From: Lamprobacter modestohalophilus
Lineage (GTDB): Bacteria > Pseudomonadota > Gammaproteobacteria > Chromatiales > Chromatiaceae
Reading direction: 5' to 3'
Assembly (NCBI RefSeq): GCF_016583905.1
Contig: NZ_NRRY01000011.1
Span: 1 to 64,000 of the forward strand
DNA: 64,000 nt
Under the pieces are notes generated by a model. The model saw nothing but the letters and a program-made list of their open reading frames with translations, did not search any database and was not told where the DNA came from. Positions 1 through 8,095 of this stretch are shown here, in pieces. Within the stretch, counting starts at the first letter, position 1; every line of letters starts with the position of its first letter. The translations under genes were made by a program, and so were the position numbers.

Positions 1-94
1 GGTAGTGTTCTTGATCTGTACCGGTGATATTTTTTGATCAAAGAAAATTATATACTATTCTACTGTTAACGGTAAACTTTCGGGATCTTTAGTT

Positions 95-406
95 ATGGTA
101 CTTGAACCTGTTTGCTGCCCCCATTGCGATACTGATGATGTGAGTAAACATGGAGAAAGCAAGGAGGGGAAAAAGCGTTACTTCTGTAATAATGATGACT
201 GCCCCCATAAAACATTTATTAGTAATTATACATATCAAGGATGCAAGCCTGAAACGAAACGAAAAATTACCGACATGGCGCTCAATGGAAGCGGCATTCG
301 CGATACAGCTCGGGTTTTGAAAATTAGCCCTTCCACAGTTATAGAAAATTTAAAAAAAAAGAACCCCAGCTTCAATCAGTTAACCAAAATTATCTTAAAA
401 ACATAA
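95..406 (+). CDS. insA: IS1 InsA (zinc-finger/HTH DNA-binding protein)
   Basis: 103 residues. The N-terminus has a zinc-finger pattern (CCPHC near residues 7-11, later CNNDDC) and the C-terminal half has a helix-turn-helix reading GIRDTARVLKISPSTVIENL, both typical of IS1 InsA. In IS1, InsA alone binds the terminal repeats and represses transposition; a -1 frameshift near its end gives the InsAB' transposase. The ATG at 95 is the natural start. The gene ends in frame just past the A-run, as expected for the unshifted product. Confidence 0.9.
   Translation: MVLEPVCCPHCDTDDVSKHGESKEGKKRYFCNNDDCPHKTFISNYTYQGCKPETKRKITDMALNGSGIRDTARVLKISPSTVIENLKKKNPSFNQLTKIILKT
352..360 (+). promoter_or_regulatory. 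A9 slippery site for -1 frameshift (insA to insB)
   Basis: Nine consecutive A residues lie near the 3' end of insA. Reading in the -1 frame from here stays open through 361-426 and joins the insB frame without a stop, giving a continuous InsAB' product. IS1 elements are known to make their transposase by -1 slippage on an A-rich heptamer. The frame relation and open joining stretch are seen directly; the slippage itself is inferred from the family. Confidence 0.82.
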
Positions 407-426
407 AAAATCCACATGAAATACAA

Positions 427-846
427 GTGGTTGTAAAGCGGTGCGATGAAGCTGAACTCGATGAAATGTGGAGTTTTGTGCGCATCAAGTCTAACCAAAG
501 GTGGCTTTGGCACGCGATTGATCACAATACAGGAGAAGTGCTAGCCTATGTCTTTGGAAAACGCCAAGATGTTGTGTTTCAGCAGCTCGAGGATCTTCTA
601 AAGCCATTCGGAATTAGACGCTACTACACAGACGACTGGGGTGCTTACGAACGACACCTTGATGAGCACGAGCATCATGTCGGCAAGCGCAACACACAGA
701 AAATCGAACGAAAGCATTTAACTCTTAGGACACGAATCAAACGATTGGCAAGAAAGACAATCTGTTTCTCTAAACTTGAAAAGATGCATGACATTGTCAT
801 CGGCCTATTCATCAATCGCTACGAGTTTGGGCTAATAATTCAGTAG
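427..846 (+). CDS. insB: IS1 InsB (DDE transposase part of InsAB')
   Basis: 139 residues with the IS1-type DDE core: the first D in AELDEMWSF, the second in YYTDDWGAY, and the E in TQKIERKHLTLR, followed by the conserved RIKRLARKTICFS segment. The nominal start is GTG at 427, but the natural product is the InsA-InsB fusion formed by frameshifting upstream. It catalyses cut/copy transposition of the element. No internal stop is seen, so the element is probably active or recently active. Confidence 0.9.
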   Translation: MVVKRCDEAELDEMWSFVRIKSNQRWLWHAIDHNTGEVLAYVFGKRQDVVFQQLEDLLKPFGIRRYYTDDWGAYERHLDEHEHHVGKRNTQKIERKHLTLRTRIKRLARKTICFSKLEKMHDIVIGLFINRYEFGLIIQ

Positions 847-874
847 GCAGCAGGTACATATCTATAACACTACC

Positions 875-1333
875 ACGCAGCGCAATCCCAGCGGCGGCAG
901 CCGCGGCTAGAAGCCGCTGCCGCAGTACTTGGCTATAGGGCTCGGTAAAATCGACGTGGCGAACGCCATCGGCTTCATCGTCGAAGAAGCTGTGCGCCCG
1001 GCCATAGGTGTAATCGACAAGCTGGTCTGGCACGCAAAGCGTCCCAGGAGAGCAGGCCGGATGGATACCGCCGACAGCGCCCAACGCCACCACCGACGAA
1101 CAGCCGGCATCGGCAAGCGCCTGGATGTTCGCCCGATAATTGATGCGATGAGGTGGCAGCCGATGCTCCGAACCATGGCGCGCCAGGAAGCAAACAGGCT
1201 GCCCGCCAATGCGCCCGTGGACCAGCGGTGCCGAGGTCGTCCCATAAGGGGTTTTGATCGGCTGGCGATCGCGCACCTCAAGGCCCGGAAAGGCGCTGAA
1301 GCCAGAACCACCAATAATCGCCAACACAGACAT
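875..1333 (-). pseudogene. mtnP: S-methyl-5'-thioinosine/thioadenosine phosphorylase, cut by IS1
   Basis: The start ATG at 1333 is preceded by AGGAG. The protein opens MSVLAIIGGSGFSAFPGLE and continues with TPYGTTSAP, RHG and PPHRINYRANIQAL motifs of the MTAP/PNP family. It runs about 153 residues to IALRG and then enters the IS1 right end at 874, so the C-terminal third with the conserved TQGPRLET substrate-binding segment is lost. In Pseudomonas the related gene follows nagZ; here nagZ and hpt are also upstream on the same strand, which supports the assignment. It acts in salvage of methylthioadenosine/inosine made during polyamine synthesis. Almost certainly non-functional. Confidence 0.87.
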
Positions 1334-1525
1334 GAATGCCACTCCTAGAACATAGGAGGGACATTGTACTGGACCAGGGCAATGCTTGAACACTTGCGCC
1401 ACAGGCTGCGGCGACTAAAGCGGCGATCTTCAGAGTCGCCCCAACAGACCAAACCGGCAGATGGAAACAGGTCTTGGCGATTGCCGAAGCGTTTCACACA
1501 GACCTGTCTCGGCTTCTCCTTCCCT

Positions 1526-1551
1526 TAGGCAGATCAGATAGGCAGATCAGA
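1526..1551. repeat. Two tandem copies of a 13-bp unit
   Basis: The unit taggcagatcaga occurs at 1526-1538 and 1539-1551 without change. The second copy overlaps the last codons and stop of the hemerythrin-like gene on the minus strand. It may be a recent slippage duplication. Confidence 0.75.
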
Positions 1552-1990
1552 CCCGCCGCTCAGCAAAGATCCCGATCTCAAGTAATTTCGGAAATAGCAC
1601 CTGCTCCTCCCGGTCGATTCGGTAAGCGAGCATATCGAAGATCTCGTGCGTCTCTTGCAAGAACTCGTCGCTAAAGTTGAAGTCGCAGTTCTTCAGCCAA
1701 CGCTTGTAATATTCGTCGAAGGAACGACGCAGTGGCTTCTCACCGCTGATAAATCCCCAAGCGATCGACTTGACCTTAGGATCTTCGTGGATCAGCAGGT
1801 TGGGATAGAGCTGCTTGTCTTCCTCAGCGAGGTGAAGTTTGACCTTCTTTGCAAGATCGCAGAGCAGCTGATAAGCGGTCTTGGCGTTGGGCCTGATCTT
1901 AAGCTGCTCGGGCGCTGTGAGCTGCCTGAGATCATCGATCATCTGGCGCAGCTCAGAATGACTGCTTCGGTAGCCGTCGAGTGTTTGCAT
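1547..1990 (-). CDS. Hemerythrin-like (HHE) metal-binding protein
   Basis: 147 residues, all helical, with the spaced His/Glu ligands of an HHE domain: H11, H53 with E56/E57 (KLHLAEED), H115 (QETHEIFDM) and E128/E129 followed by VLFPKL. Such domains bind a di-iron centre and sense or store O2 or NO, or help repair iron centres; which applies here cannot be told. The start at 1990 is chosen because AGGAGG lies six bases upstream; an ATG at 1996 abuts that site and is less likely. It sits alone between hpt and the broken mtnP. No signal peptide is seen, so it is cytoplasmic. Confidence 0.8.
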   Translation of the reverse strand: MQTLDGYRSSHSELRQMIDDLRQLTAPEQLKIRPNAKTAYQLLCDLAKKVKLHLAEEDKQLYPNLLIHEDPKVKSIAWGFISGEKPLRRSFDEYYKRWLKNCDFNFSDEFLQETHEIFDMLAYRIDREEQVLFPKLLEIGIFAERRV

Positions 1991-2120
1991 CACCATCCTC
2001 CTGTTATTGAACGCTTCAGGATGGGTTTAGCGCATCGACGGACAATTGTCAAAAAGCCCTTAATTATATTAGCTTTTTATAGACTTCACTAAAGTAGTTC
2101 GACAGCACCCACGGCCGTAC

Positions 2121-2681
2121 TCAGATGTCCGTAGGGTCGGCCGCCAGGATGCGATCCGCATTACGAAAATAGCTCTTGTAGTCGAGTCCAAAGCCCATCA
2201 CGTACCGATCCGGCACCTGCAGACCGACAATGTCAGGCCGATAGTCACAGTCCCGCACCCGCTCCTTCTCGACCAGCACCGCACTGATCACAGACGCCGC
2301 GCCATCTTCATGGCAGGCCTTGACGATCGTTTCCATCGTCAGTCCTTCATCAAAGATGTCGTCGATCACCAGGACATGCTCGCCGCGCACCGCATCCACA
2401 GGTCGATGGCGCCACTCGATCTCGCCGCCCCGAGTACCGCCGCGATAACGCGTTGCATGCACATAGTCGAGCCGCAGCGCAAAATCGAGCCGCGGCAGCA
2501 GCAAGCCGGTTGCGACGATGCCACCGGTCATCACCGCGAGCACCACAGGATCTTTGTCACCGAGCCTGGAGTCAATGGCATCGCACATCCGCTGCAGCGC
2601 CGCATCAACATCCGTTGGTGATACCAAACACTCAGCGCGGCCGGCGATCGCCTGATATTGCTCAGCCGTCATCTTGTTCAT
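2121..2681 (-). CDS. hpt: Hypoxanthine-guanine phosphoribosyltransferase
   Basis: 186 residues. The PRPP-binding loop reads VLVIDDIFDEGLTM at about residues 103-116, the type I phosphoribosyltransferase signature, with VMTGG near 50-54. It converts hypoxanthine or guanine plus PRPP to IMP or GMP in purine salvage. AGGAG sits eight bases before the ATG. It lies downstream of nagZ on the same strand and upstream of the phosphorylase that releases hypoxanthine, so the cluster once linked purine and methylthio salvage. The exact base preference is inferred from the family only. Confidence 0.85.
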   Translation of the reverse strand: MNKMTAEQYQAIAGRAECLVSPTDVDAALQRMCDAIDSRLGDKDPVVLAVMTGGIVATGLLLPRLDFALRLDYVHATRYRGGTRGGEIEWRHRPVDAVRGEHVLVIDDIFDEGLTMETIVKACHEDGAASVISAVLVEKERVRDCDYRPDIVGLQVPDRYVMGFGLDYKSYFRNADRILAADPTDI

Positions 2682-2848
2682 CGCTTATCTCCTGTACGGG
2701 AGGGGTAATTGTCTCATCGAGGCCCGCCCGATGATTCTGCGGCGGGATGATCGGTGTCGCATCGGCACCAGCTCAGTGGCTGTCGATTGCTATTGCGAGT
2801 TCCCGATGATCCTAGAAATCGCAGTTGCACAGCGTTTGGGCGCATGAC

Positions 2849-3898
2849 TCAGACCGGCAATTGGTCGATGGCCGTTAACGCAGCCTGCCGGCGTTCTGCG
2901 TTGTGCAGATCGAAACCGGATCGGGCTCGCAAGCGCTGCAAACGCGCCGCTGACTCCGGCATCCAGCAGTCCGCCAGAGCCTCGACCACGGCGATCGCGC
3001 CCTCACGATTGTTACAGATCAAGGCCAGATCACAGCCGGCCTGCAGTGCCGCGAGCGCCCGCGCCGCGGGGCTCCCGGCAACACCTGCCCCAGCCATGTT
3101 GAGATCATCGCTGATAATCGCGCCATCGAAGCGCAGACGGATACGAAGCAGCTCACGGAGCCAGAACGCCGAAAAGCCTGCCGGCTCTGGGTCGATGGCG
3201 GCATAACGCACATGCGCCGGCATCACCGCCTCGAGCCCTTGTGCAATCAGCCGACGAAACGGTAACAGATCAGCCTGTTCAAGCGCACTGAGCGGCCGAT
3301 GATCCTCGGGCAGTTCGAGGTGCGAATCCGCGACGACGCCGCCGTGACCAGGGTAATGCTTGCCACAGCCAGCCATGCCCGCACTGTGGACGCCATCCAG
3401 CCAAGCCGATGCCAGCATCGCGACCGCCTCCGGCGTCGTGGCAAAGGCGCGGTCGCCAATCACCCGGCTGACACCTTGCTCGACGTCGAGCACCGGGGCG
3501 AAGCTAAAATCGACACCCAACTGACGCAGCTCGACCGCCATCAGCCAGCCAACCGCACGGACCGCCTCGAGTGCGGAACGCGCATCACGCTCATAAAGGT
3601 CGCCGAACCGCGACGCCGCTGGTAAGCGGGTGAGTCCATCACAGAATCGTTGAACCCGCCCGCCCTCTTGATCAACTGCGATCAGCAGACGTCGCTCGTC
3701 GGCCTCGAGGATGGCCTTGGTCAGCACTGCAAGCTGTTCGGGGCTGACAAAATTGCGCCTAAACAGGATCACACCACCAACCGCCGGATGGCGCAGCAAC
3801 TCACGCTCCTCGGCACTCAGCTCAGTGCCTTCGAGATCGAGCATCACCGGCCCGAGGGGCCGCGGGCCAGGCCGCTGCCGTAGGTCTTCACTCAGCAT
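2849..3898 (-). CDS. nagZ: Beta-N-acetylhexosaminidase NagZ
   Basis: About 349 residues, a GH3 TIM barrel. Key motifs are KHYPGHG (180-186) and DSH (191-193), which form the catalytic His/Asp loop, and SDDLNM (263-268) with the nucleophile Asp264. NagZ removes GlcNAc from GlcNAc-anhydroMurNAc peptides in the cytoplasm during peptidoglycan recycling. I chose the ATG at 3898 because GGAG lies seven bases upstream; an in-frame ATG at 3913 would add five residues and has no spaced ribosome site. It is the first gene of the nagZ-hpt-(hemerythrin)-mtnP run. Confidence 0.92.
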   Translation of the reverse strand: MLSEDLRQRPGPRPLGPVMLDLEGTELSAEERELLRHPAVGGVILFRRNFVSPEQLAVLTKAILEADERRLLIAVDQEGGRVQRFCDGLTRLPAASRFGDLYERDARSALEAVRAVGWLMAVELRQLGVDFSFAPVLDVEQGVSRVIGDRAFATTPEAVAMLASAWLDGVHSAGMAGCGKHYPGHGGVVADSHLELPEDHRPLSALEQADLLPFRRLIAQGLEAVMPAHVRYAAIDPEPAGFSAFWLRELLRIRLRFDGAIISDDLNMAGAGVAGSPAARALAALQAGCDLALICNNREGAIAVVEALADCWMPESAARLQRLRARSGFDLHNAERRQAALTAIDQLPV

Positions 3899-4267
3899 GA
3901 ACCGACTCCGCATCTCCGCACTGGCGTTTCATCATTAACCCACAAACTGAAGATGACGTTGACAGACACCGATTAAATCCTGTCGAAACACAGCCTTACC
4001 GAAAAAGGCTTGCTGAAAAAGGCTCGCCAAAAAACCTTGCCAAAACAGAGCCTAGGCGATACCAGCAAGTGTACCGACCAGCCAAGGCGGGGATTGCTCG
4101 ACGCATCACCAAACCTCTGCGCTCACCTATGACATCCGCGGTTCAACAACGCTGTTGGGAATTCATCAGCGAATCATACCGCTAGCACTCACTCTTTGTT
4201 GCCCTAGCAACAAAACATCCCTCACCACTCACCACTCACTACTCACCACTCGCCACTCACCACTTCC
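3899..4267. other. 369-bp non-coding gap with a heptamer repeat
   Basis: This lies upstream of nagZ and downstream of the ABC permease gene. I see no convincing gene. It contains near-repeats of a gccnaaaa type around 4000-4045 and the heptamer array described separately. The nagZ promoter should lie in the left part, but I cannot place -35/-10 boxes with confidence. Confidence 0.6.
4223..4264. repeat. Heptanucleotide tandem repeat (caccact x 6)
   Basis: Six consecutive 7-bp units at 4223-4264; four are caccact and two differ by one base. The array ends four bases before the stop codon of the permease gene on the minus strand. Short heptamer arrays of this type are common intergenic features in some bacterial genomes; no function is known to me. 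Confidence 0.85.
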
Positions 4268-5065
4268 TCAGCTCCGCGAAGCACGCACATCGAGCCAATC
4301 ACGAAGGCCATCACCGGCGAGGTTGACCGCAAGCACGACCAGCAGCAAGGCGAGGCCCGGCGCGAGAACCAGGTGCGGAGAGACCAGCATGTAGGCGACG
4401 CCATCGCGGATCATGCTACCCCAGGACGCCGCCGGCGGCTGGATACCGAGGCCGAGGAACGATAGCCCAGCCTCGGCGACCACCACCGAGGCGATACCGA
4501 AGGTCGCCTCGACGACCAAGGGTGCGGCCGCTAGCGGCAGCAGATGGCGGATGAGGATACGGTGCGGCGGCACGGCCAGCGCGCGCGCCGCGAGCACATG
4601 ATCGCGGCCACGTAACGACAGGATCTGCGCCCGCGTCAGACGCGCGAAACCGACCCAGCCGACGGCTGACAAGGCGATGATCAGGTTGCCAAGCCCTGGC
4701 CCCAGCACCGCCGCGAGCGCAATCGCCAGCAGGATACCGGGAAAGGCGAGGAAGACATCGATCAGCCGAACCGTCACCATATCCAGCCAACCGCCCGCAT
4801 AGCCGGCGATGCCGCCGACAGCCACCCCAAGCACCAGCGACAACGCTACGACACCAGTCGCGACCAGGAACGAGGTCCGCGAGCCGACGATCAGACGATC
4901 GAGCACCGGGCGCCCGAGATCATCGGTTCCCAACGGCTGCAGCAACGTCGGGCCTTCGAGGATCTGCGGCAGATCGATCTGATTCGGTGCCAACGGCAGC
5001 GAAGGGCCAAGCAGCGCCGCGACGGCCCAGACCACGAGGATACCGATCGGTAGGATCAGACGCAT
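4268..5065 (-). CDS. Peptide/nickel-type ABC transporter permease (DppC/OppC family)
   Basis: 265 residues with several membrane segments. The N-terminal helix is followed by the DppC-type soluble part (QILEGPTLLQPLGTDDLGRPV), and the EAA loop reads EATFGIASVVVAEAGLSFLGLG. It forms a membrane channel with the DppB-like protein encoded three bases upstream. A family-5 binding protein gene 12 kb away (17.6 kb) may be its partner; the two ATPases are not in the window. Substrate unknown: these systems carry peptides, nickel, opines or sugars. Confidence 0.85.
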   Translation of the reverse strand: MRLILPIGILVVWAVAALLGPSLPLAPNQIDLPQILEGPTLLQPLGTDDLGRPVLDRLIVGSRTSFLVATGVVALSLVLGVAVGGIAGYAGGWLDMVTVRLIDVFLAFPGILLAIALAAVLGPGLGNLIIALSAVGWVGFARLTRAQILSLRGRDHVLAARALAVPPHRILIRHLLPLAAAPLVVEATFGIASVVVAEAGLSFLGLGIQPPAASWGSMIRDGVAYMLVSPHLVLAPGLALLLVVLAVNLAGDGLRDWLDVRASRS

Positions 5066-5068
5066 CGC

Positions 5069-5989
5069 TCAGCGGAGACTCACCCGCGGATCGATTGCGG
5101 CGTAGGCGAGATCCGTCGCCGTATTCACTAGCACATAGAGCGCGGCGATCAGCAACACCGTACCTTGGACCACCGGGAAGTCGCGCGCCTGGATGGCCTC
5201 GACCATCAGGCTCCCGACGCCCGGCCAGGCGAACACGGTTTCGGTAATCACCGCACCCGAGAGGAGCGCGCCGAGCTGCAGTCCAACCAGGGTCAGCACC
5301 GGCAGCCAGGCGTTACGCAAGGCGTGACGGCGCACCACGGCGCCCTCGGACAAGCCCTTGGCGCGCGCGGTGCGAATATAATCATCGCCCAAGACCTCGA
5401 GCACGCTATTGCGCACCATCCGCGCCAAGACGGCGGCCAGCGAGGTGCCAAGCGTGATGGCTGGCAGGATCAGGCTCGTGGGCTGCTGCATGCCGCTGAC
5501 CGGGGTCCAGCCGAGCCAGAGCGAAAAGACCAGGATCAGCAGCGGCCCGAGCCAGAAGTTCGGCACCGCCACGCCAAGCAGCGAAAAGCCCATCGCCAAT
5601 CGGTCGAGCAGCCGATGCTGATGCCGCGCTGCAAGCACACCGAGCGGGATCGCAATCGTCAGCGCCAGCATCAATGAGGCAGCCGCAAGCAGTAAGGTCG
5701 GCGGCAAGCGCTCGGCGAGGATGCTCGCCACCGGGCGCTGCTCGCGCAGCGAGTCGCCGAGGTCGAGCTGCGTCAGACCACCCAGGTAGTCAAGATACTG
5801 CTGCCAGAGCGGCGCATCGAGCCCCATGGCGGCACGCAGTGCCGCTCGATCCGCGGCACGAGCGGTCTCGCCGAGCATGGCGTCGACCGGATCACCGGGC
5901 ACCAGGTGGATCAACAGGAAGACCAGGGTGCAGGCGCCGAGCATCACCAACAGCATCGCACTCAGGCGAACAGCGACAAGACGCAGCAT
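5069..5989 (-). CDS. Peptide/nickel-type ABC transporter permease (DppB/OppB family)
   Basis: 306 residues. The N-terminus (LVFLLIHLVPGDPVDAMLG) is the hallmark of DppB-type permeases, and the EAA loop reads ALRNAWLPVLTLVGLQLGALLSGAVITE-type sequence near residues 225-255. About six membrane helices. It is transcribed with the DppC-like gene, with a three-base gap. Together they form the inner-membrane channel of an ABC importer. Confidence 0.87.
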   Translation of the reverse strand: MLRLVAVRLSAMLLVMLGACTLVFLLIHLVPGDPVDAMLGETARAADRAALRAAMGLDAPLWQQYLDYLGGLTQLDLGDSLREQRPVASILAERLPPTLLLAAASLMLALTIAIPLGVLAARHQHRLLDRLAMGFSLLGVAVPNFWLGPLLILVFSLWLGWTPVSGMQQPTSLILPAITLGTSLAAVLARMVRNSVLEVLGDDYIRTARAKGLSEGAVVRRHALRNAWLPVLTLVGLQLGALLSGAVITETVFAWPGVGSLMVEAIQARDFPVVQGTVLLIAALYVLVNTATDLAYAAIDPRVSLR

Positions 5990-6007
5990 CAGAGCATCCC
6001 AGCGCGG

Positions 6008-6448
6008 TCAGTCGATCAATACCGGGCAACCCACCGGCACGCAGTCGCAGAGTCTGATCACGTCGGCATTGCGCATGCGAATACAGCCGTGCGAGCGCGG
6101 CACGCCCATCGGCTCGCTATCGGGGCAGCCGTGGATGTAGATATAGCGACTAAGCGTGTCAACCATCCCACCGCGATTTAGCCCAGGCTCACAGCCGGTG
6201 AGCCAGAGGATACGACTGAGAATCCAGTCTCGCTCCGGCGCAGCGGCACCCAGCGCTGCAGAGTAGACCTCACCGGTCCAACGACGCCCGCGAAACACCG
6301 CGCCCGTCGGACAGCCGACACCAATCTTGAGGCGAATCCGATGGCGGCCACGCGGCGTACAGCCGCTCCCGTTCAGCTCACCAGGACCCTGCAGCGCGGT
6401 GGAGACAGCGACGGACTCGACCGCCTCATGACCGCGATAGAGCACCAA
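6008..6448 (-). CDS. L,D-transpeptidase (YkuD) domain protein
   Basis: About 146 residues. The C-terminal half has the YkuD catalytic pattern: IYIHGCPD, then SHGCIRM with the active-site Cys, and a preceding His. The N-terminal region (CTPRGRHRIRLKIG) matches the substrate-groove part of the family. Such enzymes make 3-3 crosslinks or attach proteins to peptidoglycan. There is no ATG: the reading frame is open back to the fur stop at 6482, and TTG at 6448 is the first usual start codon, although conservation seems to begin a few codons earlier (KIHISIAQQQ). No signal peptide is evident, which is odd for a wall enzyme but known in this subgroup. Confidence 0.75.
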   Translation of the reverse strand: MVLYRGHEAVESVAVSTALQGPGELNGSGCTPRGRHRIRLKIGVGCPTGAVFRGRRWTGEVYSAALGAAAPERDWILSRILWLTGCEPGLNRGGMVDTLSRYIYIHGCPDSEPMGVPRSHGCIRMRNADVIRLCDCVPVGCPVLID

Positions 6449-6481
6449 CTGTTGCTGCGCAATGCTGATATGAATCTTCAG

Positions 6482-6943
6482 TCACGAGCCCCGTTTGAGC
6501 GCCGCTCGCCGCGGGCAGTCTTCGCCCTGCAGGCAATCGCCATAGATGACCAGCGCATGCTCAACGATCTTAAACCCATTCTGCTCGGCGATCGCCCGCT
6601 GCCGGTCTTCGATCACTTCATCGAAGAACTCGACCACGGCCCCGCATTTGACGCAGACCAGATGATCGTGATGCCCCCCCCGATTCAGCTCGAACACCGA
6701 CTGGCCACCTTCGAAATGATGGCGGACGACCAAACCGGCGCCCTCGAACTGGGTCAACACCCGGTAGACTGTCGCTAGCCCAATCTCCTCGTCAGCTGCA
6801 AGAAGCTCCTTGTAGACCTCCTCAGCGCTCAGATGACGCTGCTCGCTGGTCTCGAGGATGTGCAGGATCTTCAGCCGCGGCACGGTGACCTTGAGGCCTG
6901 CCTGCTTGATCTGGCGCTGGTTCTCCATTGGCTTGTTATCCAT
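6482..6943 (-). CDS. fur: Ferric uptake regulator Fur
   Basis: 153 residues. The N-terminal winged helix (AGLKVTVPRLKILHIL, LATVYRVLTQFEGAGLV) is followed by the metal-binding part: GGHHDHLVCVKCG, EFFDEVIE and a C-terminal Cys pair region. Fur represses iron-uptake genes when Fe2+ is available. The start is the ATG at 6943 (MDNKPMENQRQIKQAG); longer in-frame extensions run into the bamE promoter region. It is divergent from bamE, an arrangement known in other gammaproteobacteria, and the 103-bp gap between them should hold both promoters. Confidence 0.93.
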   Translation of the reverse strand: MDNKPMENQRQIKQAGLKVTVPRLKILHILETSEQRHLSAEEVYKELLAADEEIGLATVYRVLTQFEGAGLVVRHHFEGGQSVFELNRGGHHDHLVCVKCGAVVEFFDEVIEDRQRAIAEQNGFKIVEHALVIYGDCLQGEDCPRRAALKRGS

Positions 6944-7046
6944 ACGACCTACTTCGCGCTCAACGGCTGTTCGAGAAACTGATGTCGTTCGCTCATGTGC
7001 GGTACCATCTGCGTTTGCCCCACTCCACATTCTTTATACCAGATTG

Positions 7047-7547
7047 ATGCGAAGGCTTGTCATTCTTAGCTCGATCCTGATCCTCGCGGCGACCCTCGCG
7101 ACAAGCGGCTGTGCTCGCGGCAAGCGACAAGACGATCGACCGAGCGGCTCCATGCTGTCGAACCTGCCATTCGTCTACAAGATGACGGTGCAGCAAGGCA
7201 ATATCATTACTGAACCGATGGTGAATCAGGTCCAGCTTGGTATGAATCGGGAACAGGTGCGCTACCTGCTCGGGACACCACTGCTAACCGACATGTTTCA
7301 CACCAACCGCTGGGATTACATCTACACCATCCGACGCGGACATCAGCCGATGGAAAGCAAGCGGCTCACGCTCTGGTTCGAAGAGGACCAGCTTGTGAGC
7401 ATCGAGGGCTTTGCACAACCAGATCCGGCCGCGGCACTCGCCGCACTCGAACAGGAGACGGTCGTGGTCGAGGTTCCGGATTGGCGCGATGACCGCGGCA
7501 TTATTTCCCGAACGCTGAACGCCGTCGGCGTCGAGACCGCCGAATAA
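7047..7547 (+). CDS. bamE: Outer-membrane assembly lipoprotein BamE (SmpA/OmlA)
   Basis: 166 residues. A lipoprotein signal peptide is clear: MRRLVILSSILILAATLATSGC, with the lipid-attached Cys at residue 22. The BamE fold follows (VNQVQLGMNREQVRYLLGTP, HTNRWDYIYTI, LTLWFEEDQLVSIEG). It is part of the BAM complex that folds outer-membrane proteins. The tail after residue 125 is longer than in E. coli and looks disordered. The ATG at 7047 is chosen because the signal sequence begins there. Divergent from fur. Confidence 0.92.
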   Translation: MRRLVILSSILILAATLATSGCARGKRQDDRPSGSMLSNLPFVYKMTVQQGNIITEPMVNQVQLGMNREQVRYLLGTPLLTDMFHTNRWDYIYTIRRGHQPMESKRLTLWFEEDQLVSIEGFAQPDPAAALAALEQETVVVEVPDWRDDRGIISRTLNAVGVETAE

Positions 7548-7750
7548 GCTCAAAACGCGTCAGACGCCGTTGAAATGCTCAGCACCCAATGTCGTAACCG
7601 ACCAGCTTGAGTAGCGATCAACTCTCCCGACTTCTGTCCCTCCCTCCGCCAAACGTCGCGCCAGGCCCAGAGGCGGCGCGGTCGCTTAGCCTGAACCTTA
7701 ACGTCAATCTCACGCGATTCATTGTCCGGGGTGGCGCCGCGCCATGATCG

Positions 7751-8095
7751 TTAGGCGCTCGCCGCAGAGACCTTAGCTTCCTCTGCTACGCCTTTGCCGT
7801 CGTCGGCTTTAGCGCCAGTCGCGCGCTGCTTGCGCGCTTGCTTTGGATCAGCGATCAGCGGCGGATAGATCTCCACCCGATCACCGCTCGCAAGCACCTG
7901 ATCAAGCTTGGCGACCTTGCCGAAGATGCCAACCTTGTTGACATCCAGGTCGATCTCGGGAAAGCGCGCTAGGATGCCAGAGCGTTCAATGGCCTCCGCT
8001 AGGGTTATACCGGCCTGCCCCTTGACTGGTATCAGCGCCTGCGCGCGTTCGCGGGCATAAACCACTTCGACGTTAACGCTCTGCTCAGTCACCAT
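7751..8095 (-). CDS. rnfH: RnfH family ubiquitin-like protein
   Basis: 114 residues. Beta-grasp RnfH domain: VNVEVVYARERAQALIPV, ITLAEAIERSG, VGIFGKVAKLDQVLASGDRVEIYPPL. Function in the family is unclear. The C-terminal tail (about 25 residues, Lys/Ala-rich) is an extension beyond the domain. The start ATG at 8095 overlaps the end of ratA, so the two are translated together, the conserved ratA-rnfH pairing of gammaproteobacteria. Confidence 0.88.
   Translation of the reverse strand: MVTEQSVNVEVVYARERAQALIPVKGQAGITLAEAIERSGILARFPEIDLDVNKVGIFGKVAKLDQVLASGDRVEIYPPLIADPKQARKQRATGAKADDGKGVAEEAKVSAASA

Larger units (their letters stand above)
1..874 (+). mobile_element. Complete IS1-family insertion sequence
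   Basis: The element is bounded by 22-bp terminal inverted repeats: bases 1-22 (beginning ggtagtgtt) and the reverse complement of 853-874 (ending aacactacc), with three mismatches. Between them lie insA and insB in the classical IS1 arrangement with a run of nine A residues at the junction. Base composition is much more AT-rich than the host. The right end falls inside a minus-strand phosphorylase gene. The left end coincides exactly with base 1 of the window, so the left target-site copy cannot be seen; this may be an assembly break at a repeated element. All parts needed for transposition look intact. Confidence 0.93.

Noticed and set aside
7600-7740. Small gene between bamE and rnfH
   Set aside because: No start with a ribosome site and no coding pattern in the gap.
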